Assembly (NCBI RefSeq): GCF_000247645.1
Contig: NZ_AHWA01000006.1
Span: forward strand, 62,001 to 126,000
Direction of reading: 5' to 3'
DNA length: 64,000 nt
Source: Salinibacterium sp. PAMC 21357
Lineage (GTDB): Bacteria; Actinomycetota; Actinomycetes; Actinomycetales; Microbacteriaceae
The notes below the pieces were generated by a model. It searched no databases. It was not told the origin of the DNA and was given only the letters and a program-made list of their open reading frames with translations. A program made the position numbers and the translations under genes. This document shows positions 56,265 through 64,000 of the stretch, in pieces. Within the stretch, counting starts at the first letter, position 1; each line of letters begins with the position of its first letter.

Positions 56265-57617
56265 TCACCTCGAGGTTGCCGGACTGGTTCGCTCGCGCAA
56301 GAAACGGCGCAGCTCTGCTGCATCGTCCAAATTGACTCGGACCGGTGCTGCGGCGTCGGTGGGGGTGATCGGATTGGGGGCGAACGGCCACGCATTGGCA
56401 TCAGGTTTATTGCCAAGCAACTCGTGGAAAACGCTGACGTACGCCTGCGCTTGCGGTTGCCAATCCAACACCTTCGCGGCGCGCTCGCGAGCCCTCAGCC
56501 CGAGTTCGACGCGGCGTTCCGGGTCGTCAAGGAGAGCTTCAATTTCGTCGGCGAACGCACCGATGTCTCCCGAGGCAACGTAGATTCCTGTCTCCGCGGC
56601 AGAAACACGCGTCTCGATCAGGTCAAACGACACCGGCGGAAGGCCGTAGGCCATGTACTCCATCGTCTTATTCATCGTGGAGACGTTATTTAGTGGGGTG
56701 TTGAGGTCCGGCCCCAAGCCGAGATCGGAGGAGCTCAGATACTGGGCGATCTGATCTGGCCCTACTCGGCCGGTGAAGACGACATTGTCATCGAGTGCGC
56801 GTTGCGTCGACTCGCGTTTGAGATCCTCAAGGCGATCCCCGAATCCCAGGAGAACTGCACGAATTCCGGTACGCCCGCGGCGATGCACGAGCTCATCCAT
56901 AACCGCCAAGATGTTCTCAACGCCGTCTTGGGGGCCCATGATCCCGATGTAAGCGAGCAGGTGTGAGGCACCGGCACGGATCGAAGGATCGGGGTAGATG
57001 GGGCGCATCACTGTTGTGTCCGGGCCGCTCCTGACGACCGTGACATGAGAGGGTGCGAGCTTTCCGCGGTGTTCGGCCACCCGCTTGTAAGAACCGTTGG
57101 TCGAGATGACCCGATCCGCCGTGCGGTAGGTGCTTCGCTCCAAACGTACGAGACCGCCGAACTGCAGTCGTCCAGCAACTCCTGTTGGCTTACCGAAACG
57201 GGAGAGGTAAAGCTCTGGGTTCAAATCGTGCTGATCGAAGATGAACCGTGCTCCGCGCATCCGCCACAGTAAAGCGAGCAACCAATAGGTGTCAGGTGGG
57301 TTGCACGCCTGGATGACATCGAAACCGTGGCGACGCCGCACTCGAATCGACAGCACGGCCGTTCGCAGCCAGGAGTAGGCGAACTCATAGGCGAAGCCGA
57401 AGACCCCCTTGGCCTCGGGGGCGGGGGAATATTTATAGATATGGATGCCGTCAATCTCGTGGAATGACGGATCCCCGGGGCCCTTCGGGCAGATGACCGA
57501 CACCTCGTACCCCTGAGCGCTCAAAGCCTGACACTCGAGCCAGACCCGCCGATCGAGCGGGACGGGGAGGTTCTGGACGATCATCAGAACGCGCTGATTC
57601 TTGCCACGTTCGACCAT
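56265..57617 (-). CDS. Glycosyltransferase family 4 (WbuB-like)
   Basis: 450 residues, GT-B fold. N-terminal VLMIVQNLPVPLDRRVWLECQALSAQGYEVSVI is the typical WbuB/fucosaminyltransferase start. The second domain shows HLLAYIGIMGPQDGVENILA, NVVFTGRVGPDQIAQYLSSSDLGLGPD and NKTMEYMAYGLPPVSFDL (E-x7-E region). GGGAG lies eight bases before ATG 57617. It is divergent from the asparagine synthase gene and upstream of the rhamnosyltransferase-like gene in one transcript. Confidence 0.92.
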   Translation of the reverse strand: MVERGKNQRVLMIVQNLPVPLDRRVWLECQALSAQGYEVSVICPKGPGDPSFHEIDGIHIYKYSPAPEAKGVFGFAYEFAYSWLRTAVLSIRVRRRHGFDVIQACNPPDTYWLLALLWRMRGARFIFDQHDLNPELYLSRFGKPTGVAGRLQFGGLVRLERSTYRTADRVISTNGSYKRVAEHRGKLAPSHVTVVRSGPDTTVMRPIYPDPSIRAGASHLLAYIGIMGPQDGVENILAVMDELVHRRGRTGIRAVLLGFGDRLEDLKRESTQRALDDNVVFTGRVGPDQIAQYLSSSDLGLGPDLNTPLNNVSTMNKTMEYMAYGLPPVSFDLIETRVSAAETGIYVASGDIGAFADEIEALLDDPERRVELGLRARERAAKVLDWQPQAQAYVSVFHELLGNKPDANAWPFAPNPITPTDAAAPVRVNLDDAAELRRFLRERTSPATSR

Positions 57618-57671
57618 TCGAGGATCTCCCGTCGGCAGCGGATACGGACGAAAACAAGCTATCGATTCCGA

Positions 57672-57680
57672 TGGTACACT
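57672..57680 (+). promoter_or_regulatory. Extended -10 (TGG-TACACT) before asnB-like gene
   Basis: TGG immediately followed by TACACT lies 12 bases before ATG 57693, so the transcript leader would be about six bases, near-leaderless. No Shine-Dalgarno sequence is visible in this short gap. Confidence 0.5.
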
Positions 57681-57692
57681 ACGCTGATTTTT

Positions 57693-59549
57693 ATGTGTGG
57701 AATCGTTGGCGCGGTCCGGTTCGATGGTGCTGGTGTGTCTCGAGCCCGAATCGAGTCAATGGCAAATGCCATCCACCACCGTGGACCAGACGACAACGGT
57801 TTCTGGATCGACGGGTCGATCGGGTTCGGTCACCGGCGATTATCGATCATCGATGTTGGTGGCTCACACCAACCGATGCACAGCGTTGACGGCCGATGGA
57901 CGATCGTCTTCAACGGGGAGATCTTGAATTACCAGGAGCTACGAAAAGCTCTTGATTATCCGTTTCGAACTGCGGGCGACACTGAGACGATTCTCGCCGG
58001 TTTGGTCACCCACGGCATCCGTTATGTGGATCAGCTCGTGGGGCAGTTCGCTTTTGCGGCCTTCGATCGGGATACCGGCATAGTTCATCTGGTGCGCGAT
58101 CGACTGGGTATTTTGCCGCTCTACTTCCGCCGGTCGGGTGACACGCTGCTGATCGGTTCCGAGATCAAGGCGATTCTGGCCGGAATGGATGAGGCGCCGT
58201 CTGTTGACCGCGAGAGCTTGGGTGCCTACCTCTACGGCCGGTCCGTTCCCGCACCTTTCACTCTCTTTGACGGTATCCGAAAGCTTGAAGCTGCTCACCG
58301 CGCAGAAGTGAGACCAGACGGCTCAATTACCGAACAGTTGTATTGGGCGCCCCCGGAGCAAGACGCCGAATTGTGGACGCCTTCGGCTGCTGTTGACGCG
58401 GTCGACCAGATGGTTACCGAGGCCGTACGTTCGGCACTCGTCGCTGATGTTCCCGTAGGCGCCTATCTCAGCGGTGGCGTGGACAGCAGCCTCATCGTCG
58501 CGAAAGCCGCTGCGCTTCACGGCGGCGGGAGATTGAAGACGTTCTCCGCAGGGTTCGGCGACCCTCGCAATGACGAGCTGCCGTTTGCCCGCCAGGTGAG
58601 CGAACATGTCGGCACAGACCACCATGAGGTGCAGGTGGATGCCCGCGATTTCGAATCACTCTGGCCGACACTCACGTGGCATCGTGACGCACCGATGTCT
58701 GAACCTGCCGACTTTGCTGTCTACCGTCTGGCCCAGGCCGCACGGGAGCACGTGACGGTCGTTCTCTCGGGAGAAGGGGGCGACGAGCTCTTTGCTGGCT
58801 ACCCGAAGTATCGGGCCGCACGGGCGATGGCGGCAGCATCCGTTCTTCCGGGCGATTTCCGCCGCATTGTGGGGGAGGGGATCGATCGTCATTTGCCAGC
58901 ACGACTGGCGCGCGCGCGGATCGGGCTGCGCGTCTGGGCCACGCCGGAACGCGATGAGCAGTTTCGTACGTGGTTTGCGCCCTTCTCTGCTCGGGAGCGA
59001 GCCCAACTGCTTAGTGGCGTTTCTTCGCGACCGACTTCGCTGGCGGTCGCTGGACGCGGTGTCGATCCTGTCCGGGCGATGCTTCTGGCAGATTTGCGCA
59101 ACTGGCTGCCAGATAATCTGCTCGAACGAGGCGATCGGATGTCGATGGCCGCGTCTTTAGAACTGCGGCCTCCGCTGCTAGATCATCGCCTTGTCGATCT
59201 CGCCTTCCGCCTGCCGTCGTCGGTGAAGCTGCGTTCAGGCCAGACCAAATGGGTACTCAAAGAGGTTGCGCGTCGATATCTTCCCGCGAGCATTGTTGAT
59301 CGCCGCAAGGTTGGTTTTCGGGTTCCGCTCGACACATGGTTCCGTTCATCATTGCGCGATTCGGTGCGCGAACGTCTGACGGGAACTGGCTCCTTCGTTG
59401 CGGAGACTTTCGACAGGGCGACCATTCGCGATCTGCTCGATCGCCACGACAGCGGAACTTTCAATGAAGAGAGCAGGATCTGGACCCTCATGTCGCTCGA
59501 GGTATGGCACGAAACATTCTTCGGGCCGGCCAAGCATCAGTCCAGTTGA
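57693..59549 (+). CDS. asnB: Glutamine-hydrolysing asparagine synthase homologue
   Basis: Two-domain amidotransferase of 618 residues. N-terminal glutaminase begins MCGIVGAV with the nucleophile Cys2, followed by NGEILNYQEL and GDTETI; the synthetase domain has the PP-loop LSGGVDSSLIVAKAA near 262 and EGGDELFAGYPKY near 360. Members in polysaccharide loci amidate a carboxyl group of a uronic or amino-sugar acid; here the gene is surrounded by glycosyltransferases, so that is more likely than bulk asparagine synthesis. It overlaps the convergent GT2 gene by 13 bases at its end. Confidence 0.9.
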   Translation: MCGIVGAVRFDGAGVSRARIESMANAIHHRGPDDNGFWIDGSIGFGHRRLSIIDVGGSHQPMHSVDGRWTIVFNGEILNYQELRKALDYPFRTAGDTETILAGLVTHGIRYVDQLVGQFAFAAFDRDTGIVHLVRDRLGILPLYFRRSGDTLLIGSEIKAILAGMDEAPSVDRESLGAYLYGRSVPAPFTLFDGIRKLEAAHRAEVRPDGSITEQLYWAPPEQDAELWTPSAAVDAVDQMVTEAVRSALVADVPVGAYLSGGVDSSLIVAKAAALHGGGRLKTFSAGFGDPRNDELPFARQVSEHVGTDHHEVQVDARDFESLWPTLTWHRDAPMSEPADFAVYRLAQAAREHVTVVLSGEGGDELFAGYPKYRAARAMAAASVLPGDFRRIVGEGIDRHLPARLARARIGLRVWATPERDEQFRTWFAPFSARERAQLLSGVSSRPTSLAVAGRGVDPVRAMLLADLRNWLPDNLLERGDRMSMAASLELRPPLLDHRLVDLAFRLPSSVKLRSGQTKWVLKEVARRYLPASIVDRRKVGFRVPLDTWFRSSLRDSVRERLTGTGSFVAETFDRATIRDLLDRHDSGTFNEESRIWTLMSLEVWHETFFGPAKHQSS

Positions 59550-60373
59550 CGTGAACTGGTGTCGCGTTCCCAACGTTCTTTAGTGCGAGAGGTGCGGGCG
59601 CGAATACGTCCAACGGCGATGACGGTGACATACACGATGACGTCACCGAGTCGGTTCGGGGAACGACGCACGAGTGCCTTCAAATCGCCGAGTTGCCCGC
59701 GCTGCCCGGAGGAGAGTCCGTCGGCTGCCTCAGCGACCTCGGATTGAGTGCGGTAGCTGCGCCGCAGAATGCGCAGCAAATCGGCCGTGCGGCGTGGAGT
59801 TGTCACAATTACCGGGTCGGTGGGCACGATCGTGATCTCATCTGTTGAGTAGAGACTGTCGATGAATAGATCGTCAGAAATGAGGTCGGGGAATTCATCA
59901 AAACGGGCTCGTCCCGTTTCAGAAAGGGCGTAGCATCCCGCACCCCAGAGGGCCGATGAGATTGACGGAAGTTCAGCGCGAACCCGATACCACGAGCGAA
60001 CGATCCACGTCGCTCGTGAGGAGTCGAAGGCGTGCGGGGGGCGCCCGGCGACAGCTCCGCTCGAGAGGGCATCGATGACGTCTCGTGCCGCGCGGCTGCT
60101 CAGAACGACGTCAGCGTCCAGATAGATGCGAGGGCCGCGTATGGCATGCCGATCTCCTTCGCGCAGCGCCGCAATCTTCGACGCCACCGCGATGTCGACG
60201 ACTTTCACTCCGGTGTACTCTGCGGCGATCTGTGCTGTTCGATCGGTGCAACCGTTGCTGACGACTACGACGTGGATGTTCTGCTTTTCTCCCGCGTCGG
60301 AGAGGGCGTCGAGCGTGCGGCCGATGACCGCCTCCTCGTTGTGAGCGGCGATGATGATTGTGCCCGGATTCAT
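59537..60373 (-). CDS. Glycosyltransferase family 2
   Basis: 278 residues, GT-A fold. N-terminal GTIIIAAHNEEAVIGRTLDALSD, VVSNGCTDRTAQIA and the D-x-D motif IYLDADVVL. ATG 60373 overlaps the stop of the upstream GT2 gene (ATGA); the longer frame is a shadow. A short hydrophobic stretch (LGDVIVYVTVIAVGR) near the C-terminus may be a membrane-associated helix. The tail overlaps the asparagine synthase gene by 13 bases. Donor unknown. Confidence 0.9.
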   Translation of the reverse strand: MNPGTIIIAAHNEEAVIGRTLDALSDAGEKQNIHVVVVSNGCTDRTAQIAAEYTGVKVVDIAVASKIAALREGDRHAIRGPRIYLDADVVLSSRAARDVIDALSSGAVAGRPPHAFDSSRATWIVRSWYRVRAELPSISSALWGAGCYALSETGRARFDEFPDLISDDLFIDSLYSTDEITIVPTDPVIVTTPRRTADLLRILRRSYRTQSEVAEAADGLSSGQRGQLGDLKALVRRSPNRLGDVIVYVTVIAVGRIRARTSRTKERWERDTSSRQLD

Positions 60374-61266
60374 CGCGGCCCTCCCGGGAGCTGGGCGCGG
60401 GTGCGTCGAGAAAGGAGCGCTCGGACAGCAGCGCGAGCACCGGGCTGATGAGGGCGGAGCAGGTTGCGCCCCAAGAGAATGAGCCCAAAAACGCTCGACG
60501 CAACCGGGCCGTGCCACTTGCGGAAGTAGCGCAACTTGTTGACTTCTAACAGAGCGTCAAGTTGAGGGGAGGAGCCCGATCCGCCGGCGCGATGTTCGAC
60601 GACGGCGCGGGGCTCGAACTCGATTCTGCCGCCGCGTGCGCGTATCCTTCGTGCGTAATCTGTCTCTTCGGAGTACATAAAAAACAGCGTGTCATCCCAA
60701 TCGCCCAGGGTGTCCGCAGCATCAGTGTGGATAGCCAAGGCCGCCCCCGTTGCCCACTCGATGGGGCGTGGGTGAGAGTAGGATCGCGGATCGCGAACGG
60801 TTTCACTAAACGCCTGAGGCCGGCCGGCCCACGAATCTCCAAACAGGGCGTCGCCGATCGCGGCCACAATCGATGGTTCTTGGCGCAGCGAGTTCTGGCG
60901 GCTTCCGTCTGAGGCGACGATGAGCGGCACGGCTGCCTCCGCTCCGCCGGCGAGAGTATTTCCCAGAGCCTGCAGAGATCCGGGATGCAACGTCAGGTCG
61001 GGATTGAGAAAGACCGTAAATCGAGACAGCGGCGCGTGAGCCCGGCCAAGGTTGAGCCCACCGGAATACCCGAGATTTGCCCCTGCCTCGATAACGCTCA
61101 CGTGATCGTTGTGCGGCAGCAGGGGAGCCAGCGGTTCATGCGGGGCATTGTTGACGATCGTGGCATGCCACGTCGCCCCCGCAGCGGCGGCGTCTGCCGA
61201 AGCAATCAACCCCGCAAGATCATCGGAACTGAAGTACGACACGACGACGATCGAGAAGTCGATCAT
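60370..61266 (-). CDS. Glycosyltransferase family 2, rhamnosyltransferase-like
   Basis: 298 residues. Starts IDFSIVVVSYFSSDDLAGLI, contains GYSGGLNLG, the metal motif FLNPDLTLHP and TDYARRIRARGGRIEFEPRAVVEHRAG, the pattern of WbbL/dTDP-rhamnosyl transferases. ATG 61266 with AAAGAGGT upstream is preferred to the distant in-frame start. Overlaps the next GT2 gene by four bases and is divergent from the Wzz-like gene pair. Specificity is not certain. Confidence 0.9.
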   Translation of the reverse strand: MIDFSIVVVSYFSSDDLAGLIASADAAAAGATWHATIVNNAPHEPLAPLLPHNDHVSVIEAGANLGYSGGLNLGRAHAPLSRFTVFLNPDLTLHPGSLQALGNTLAGGAEAAVPLIVASDGSRQNSLRQEPSIVAAIGDALFGDSWAGRPQAFSETVRDPRSYSHPRPIEWATGAALAIHTDAADTLGDWDDTLFFMYSEETDYARRIRARGGRIEFEPRAVVEHRAGGSGSSPQLDALLEVNKLRYFRKWHGPVASSVFGLILLGRNLLRPHQPGARAAVRALLSRRTRAQLPGGPR

Positions 61267-61316
61267 CGTCGTTACCTCTTTCTCAATGATTCCAGAGGGC
61301 CTCTTAGCGAGATGAG

Positions 61317-61322
61317 TATAAT
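61317..61322 (+). promoter_or_regulatory. Perfect -10 element TATAAT before Wzz-like gene
   Basis: TATAAT is 39 bases before GTG 61362, leaving a normal leader with AGGAGG at 61351-61356. A -35 box at 17-bp spacing is not convincing. Confidence 0.6.
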
Positions 61323-61361
61323 CGGTAAGGCAGCTGTGTGCACGCTCCGAAGGAGGGAAGT

Positions 61362-62066
61362 GTGACCGTTCTCGACATCCTGAAGGCCGCCCTCCGGCGT
61401 TGGTATGTCCTGCTGCTCGTGCTGGTCTTAACGGGATTTCTGACGGCAACCTTTTTCCGAGACAGCGGCGCCTTCGCTACGCGCACAGCCGTGACCTTCA
61501 CTCTTCCGGCACGAACCACTTTGATGGCGAACAGCGGTAGCGACGATTCGAGCGTGATTGCGTTCGCTGGCGCGATTGCTGCCGAAATTAACCTTGGCAA
61601 GCCTGCCCTGACCTATTCAACCGTGGACGCGCCTTACTACGGTGCCGGAGTTCGCCAGGGAATTCTCGTTTCCCTTCGAAATGAAGGAAACCAGTGGGTC
61701 GCCAGCTATCCCTCAGCAACGATCGAGATTCAGATCGTTGGGCGTTCTCGCGAGTGGGTGCAGACGCAACAGCAGGAGCTGCTCACAAAAATTGCGGACG
61801 TCACCGATGCCCAGCAGCGCACCGTAGTTCCCGCTGTTGCGGACCGGATCACGGCAACAGTCGAACCGACGAGCACTCAGATTGATGAGATCACGCCCAC
61901 ACGCACGACGGAGTACCTCGCGGTCGCAGCGATGGCTTTAGCGGGCGTCATTGTGGGCACCTGGTCTGCCGTGGGGGTCGACCAGCTGGTTCTGCGCCTT
62001 TCGACATCTAGACGAAATCGGGCGCTGCGCCGAGTGCCTACTGCCATGGGAAGGATTGCCAGATGA
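61362..62066 (+). CDS. Wzz-like polysaccharide chain-length/biosynthesis membrane protein (first)
   Basis: 234 residues with two membrane helices: LKAALRRWYVLLLVLVLTGFLTATFF at the N-terminus (~6-31) and LAVAAMALAGVIVGTWSAVG near 190, enclosing an extracytoplasmic domain of ~150 residues; this topology is that of Wzz/CapA-type chain-length regulators. GTG 61362 is used since AGGAGG (61351-61356) is five bases upstream; an in-frame GTG at 61338 lies before that site. The C-terminus is basic. No P-loop tyrosine kinase domain is fused. It overlaps the next gene by four bases. Confidence 0.78.
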   Translation: MTVLDILKAALRRWYVLLLVLVLTGFLTATFFRDSGAFATRTAVTFTLPARTTLMANSGSDDSSVIAFAGAIAAEINLGKPALTYSTVDAPYYGAGVRQGILVSLRNEGNQWVASYPSATIEIQIVGRSREWVQTQQQELLTKIADVTDAQQRTVVPAVADRITATVEPTSTQIDEITPTRTTEYLAVAAMALAGVIVGTWSAVGVDQLVLRLSTSRRNRALRRVPTAMGRIAR

Positions 62067-62905
62067 ACTTTGCCGACACACTTCGAGGGTTGGCGCGTCG
62101 GTGGTACATCACCGTCCCCGGCTTTGTGCTCGCCATAATTCTTGCGATCTTTACCTTCACCACGGTTGAGCCGGGCTACGAGCGCACGGCGACACAGCTG
62201 CTTCTGCCAGGGGAGGGCACAATTCCGACGGGCGCGACGAACCCGTTCCTTTTTCTCGGAGGGCTCACCCAATCCGCCGACGTCTTAGTTCGATCGCTGA
62301 ACTCCGAAGAGGTAGTGGGAATGGTTGTCGAGGAGTACCCGGGGACCGAGATCGCTGTCTCAAAGGATCCAAGTACCTCTGGTCCAATCATCCTGATCAC
62401 GGTAACGGCGACGAGCGACGCAAATGCGGCCGCCGCCCTGACGGATATTTTGAGCCGGTCTTCTGGTGTCCTCAGTCGTTTGCAGACCGAGCAGAGAGTG
62501 AAAACGGTTGATCGCATTCAGATCTCCACGTTGACTCACGACCAGTCGAGCTCGCTTCAGCAACGGAATCGTCTCGCTGCTACGGCTGGCGTCGGTGCTG
62601 GCATTGTGATGCTCACGGTTCTCGCCGCGAGCCTGATGGAAGGGCTGTCTCGCCGTGGGCGTCATCGTGCAACAAATGACTGGCAGGATGACGAAGAGGA
62701 CGAAGAAGACGAAGACGAAGGCGAAGACGAAATTGCGAACGACGATGCCGATCGCAGTCGACAAACCGCATTCCAGCCGCCCCGCCTGTCCGGACGCGGC
62801 CGAGTAGCTGGACGTGACCGCGCCGGAGTCAGATTACCGATCAAAGGTGGAGTAAGCACGAGCAGTGATCTGCCGGCGTGGCCCGTAAAATACCCAGTCG
62901 AATGA
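62063..62905 (+). CDS. Wzz-like membrane protein (second) with acidic cytoplasmic tail
   Basis: 280 residues. N-terminal helix GLARRWYITVPGFVLAIILAIFTF, an extracytoplasmic part rich in Ser/Thr and a second helix LAATAGVGAGIVMLTVLAASLMEGL near residue 180. A striking acidic run with a few Gly (WQDDEEDEEDEDEGEDE) lies near residue 215, then an Arg-rich stretch. It resembles the preceding protein in layout, so the two may form a hetero-oligomer guiding chain length or export. Start overlaps the previous stop, and the Wzy-like gene begins inside its last codons (ATGA). Confidence 0.78.
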   Translation: MNFADTLRGLARRWYITVPGFVLAIILAIFTFTTVEPGYERTATQLLLPGEGTIPTGATNPFLFLGGLTQSADVLVRSLNSEEVVGMVVEEYPGTEIAVSKDPSTSGPIILITVTATSDANAAAALTDILSRSSGVLSRLQTEQRVKTVDRIQISTLTHDQSSSLQQRNRLAATAGVGAGIVMLTVLAASLMEGLSRRGRHRATNDWQDDEEDEEDEDEGEDEIANDDADRSRQTAFQPPRLSGRGRVAGRDRAGVRLPIKGGVSTSSDLPAWPVKYPVE

Positions 62906-64000
62906 GTGTCGGCGACCCGCCGCGGAGGCCCACAGCCATAAACACGCGGGCGGTGAATCGAGGGCGCGGGGTTGGCGCTGCCACAATGCTCACCGTCTAC
63001 ATCGTGCTTCTCCTGGCGTGGCCGTCATTCGTGACAATCACTCGGCTGGGGAGCCTGGGCCGCCCTTCCCTCATCTGGGGACTCTTTCTGCTGTTCTGGT
63101 GGGTGTTAAGCCGGCTTCAGGCCCGCCCGAGCGAGGTGAAATCAGTCCCGCAGCCCGTTCGCTATGCCGTCGTTGCGCTGGTGGTCGTTGCGCTGGTGAG
63201 TTTTGCCGCCGCGATGTTACGGGGACAGCCAGCCGATCAGATCAGTCCAGCGATGACGGCACTGTTTAGGCTCGCCTCGTGGGCCGGAGTGTTCTTCGTA
63301 GCCATGGACGGGGTCCGCACGCATGCGGATGCAGCCAAGCTGGTGCGTCGTCTGGGGGTCGGTGCCGCAGTGTTGGCGGCCTTGGGGCTCGCACAATTCG
63401 CAACCGGTCAAACGCTTCTCGACTGGACAACCGGCATTCCGGGATTGACGGTCGACATTGAGGGCGTCGCAACACGCGGGCCGTTTACCCGGGCCGCCGG
63501 AACGGCGATTCACCCCTTGGAATATGCGACAGCCGTTGTTGCGAGTCTTCCCTTGGTGATTGCTGCTGCCGCCAGCGGCGGATTTCGATCCCGTCCGTCA
63601 CGCAACGCCGGATGGTGGTGGGCCGCGGTTGCCGTCATCACGATCGCGTCCGTGATTGCGGTGTCTCGATCGGCAATCATCGGTCTCGCCGTCGCCGTCA
63701 TATTCGCGCTCCCTGCTGTTCCTTCCGTCTTTCGTTGGGTTATCGGAGTGGGCGGTGGGATTCTTGCGCTCGTAGTTCTCGCTGCCGTGCCTGGTTTGTT
63801 GGGAACAATCGTCGCGCTGTTCGCGGGAGCATCAGACGACGCCAGCACTCAGTCGAGAGTGGGGGCGCTATCGCGTGTGCCGGAGTTCATTTCCTCGTCG
63901 CCACTGATCGGTCAAGGTTTTGGAACATTCCTCCCGCGGTATTACATCTTCGATAACGCTTGGGTGCTTCTCTTGGTTGAGCTGGGTTTCATTGGTGCGC
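62902..64000 (+). CDS. O-antigen ligase/polymerase (Wzy-like) membrane protein, 3'-truncated by window edge
   Basis: The frame is open from ATG 62902 through base 64000 (366 codons with no stop), so the gene continues beyond the window. After a ~30-residue basic N-terminus come many hydrophobic segments; the family's extracytoplasmic loop is seen as GPFTRAAGTAIHPLEYATAV, then SRSAIIGLAVAVIFALPA and GQGFGTFLPRYYIFDNAWV, characteristic of Wzy_C/O-antigen ligase proteins. It is coupled to the Wzz-like gene and would polymerise or attach repeat units flipped by the Wzx-like protein. Polymerase versus ligase cannot be separated from sequence. Confidence 0.88.
   Translation, partial: MSVGDPPRRPTAINTRAVNRGRGVGAATMLTVYIVLLLAWPSFVTITRLGSLGRPSLIWGLFLLFWWVLSRLQARPSEVKSVPQPVRYAVVALVVVALVSFAAAMLRGQPADQISPAMTALFRLASWAGVFFVAMDGVRTHADAAKLVRRLGVGAAVLAALGLAQFATGQTLLDWTTGIPGLTVDIEGVATRGPFTRAAGTAIHPLEYATAVVASLPLVIAAAASGGFRSRPSRNAGWWWAAVAVITIASVIAVSRSAIIGLAVAVIFALPAVPSVFRWVIGVGGGILALVVLAAVPGLLGTIVALFAGASDDASTQSRVGALSRVPEFISSSPLIGQGFGTFLPRYYIFDNAWVLLLVELGFIGA

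Overview
The window looks like a chromosomal segment of a high-GC Gram-positive actinobacterium. Reasons: high G+C codon use, GTG starts, many translationally coupled ATGA/GTGA gene junctions, actinobacterial protein types (LpdA-type flavoprotein, PmmB-type mutase beside purine nucleoside phosphorylase, sugar ABC systems without their own ATPase), and many genes whose start codon lies only 6-7 bases after a TANNNT -10 element, i.e. apparently leaderless mRNAs. Protein style and gene order suggest Microbacteriaceae; that placement is inference. No tRNA, rRNA, CRISPR array, insertion sequence or phage gene was recognised.

Region 1 (1-13.9 kb) is a nucleoside transport and salvage block: two nucleoside ABC permeases, cytidine deaminase, thymidine phosphorylase, an MFS pump, a nucleoside hydrolase, an adenosylhomocysteinase-like protein of the H-x-E-x-K type (possibly an S-inosylhomocysteine hydrolase), an IclR regulator, adenosine deaminase, orphan PTS IIA and IIB, a phosphosugar mutase coupled to purine nucleoside phosphorylase, and the LpdA flavoprotein. 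From memory, several of these genes cluster similarly in Mycobacterium tuberculosis (cdd-deoA-add, deoD-pmmB, lpdA-glpD2).

Region 2 (14-29.5 kb) is carbon catabolism: a SorC-type regulator with a one-base frameshift, glpD and glpK, a membrane-anchored alpha/beta hydrolase fusion, and a LacI-controlled beta-glucoside operon (binding protein, two permeases, GH3 beta-glucosidase) with an intercistronic hairpin and a palindromic operator. An LLM-family flavin oxidoreductase and a DUF4349 lipoprotein follow.

Region 3 (29.7-37 kb) holds miscellaneous genes: a small charged protein, an alpha/beta hydrolase, a UbiH/PHBH-type monooxygenase, an M50 metallopeptidase, a DUF4956 membrane protein with a frameshifted VTC-domain gene, an aldo/keto reductase and an MFS transporter. 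A 500-base gene-free regulatory stretch follows.

Region 4 (37.4-64 kb) is a surface-polysaccharide locus. It begins with a 1881-residue secreted protein (dimethylformamidase-like head, five DUF4082 modules, Ig-like modules, TP-repeat linker). Then come nucleotide-sugar genes (Gfo/Idh oxidoreductase, epimerase, two DegT aminotransferases, a NeuD/PglD acyltransferase), several glycosyltransferases, a Wzx-like flippase, a second DUF4082 protein with a beta-helix domain that seems to start at a rare ATT codon, a glutamine-dependent asparagine synthase homologue, two Wzz-like membrane proteins and the 5' part of a Wzy/O-antigen-ligase-like gene cut by the window end. The genes fit a Wzx/Wzy-type pathway for a polysaccharide containing amino or diamino sugars, possibly amidated, together with two secreted DUF4082 proteins that may bind or process it.
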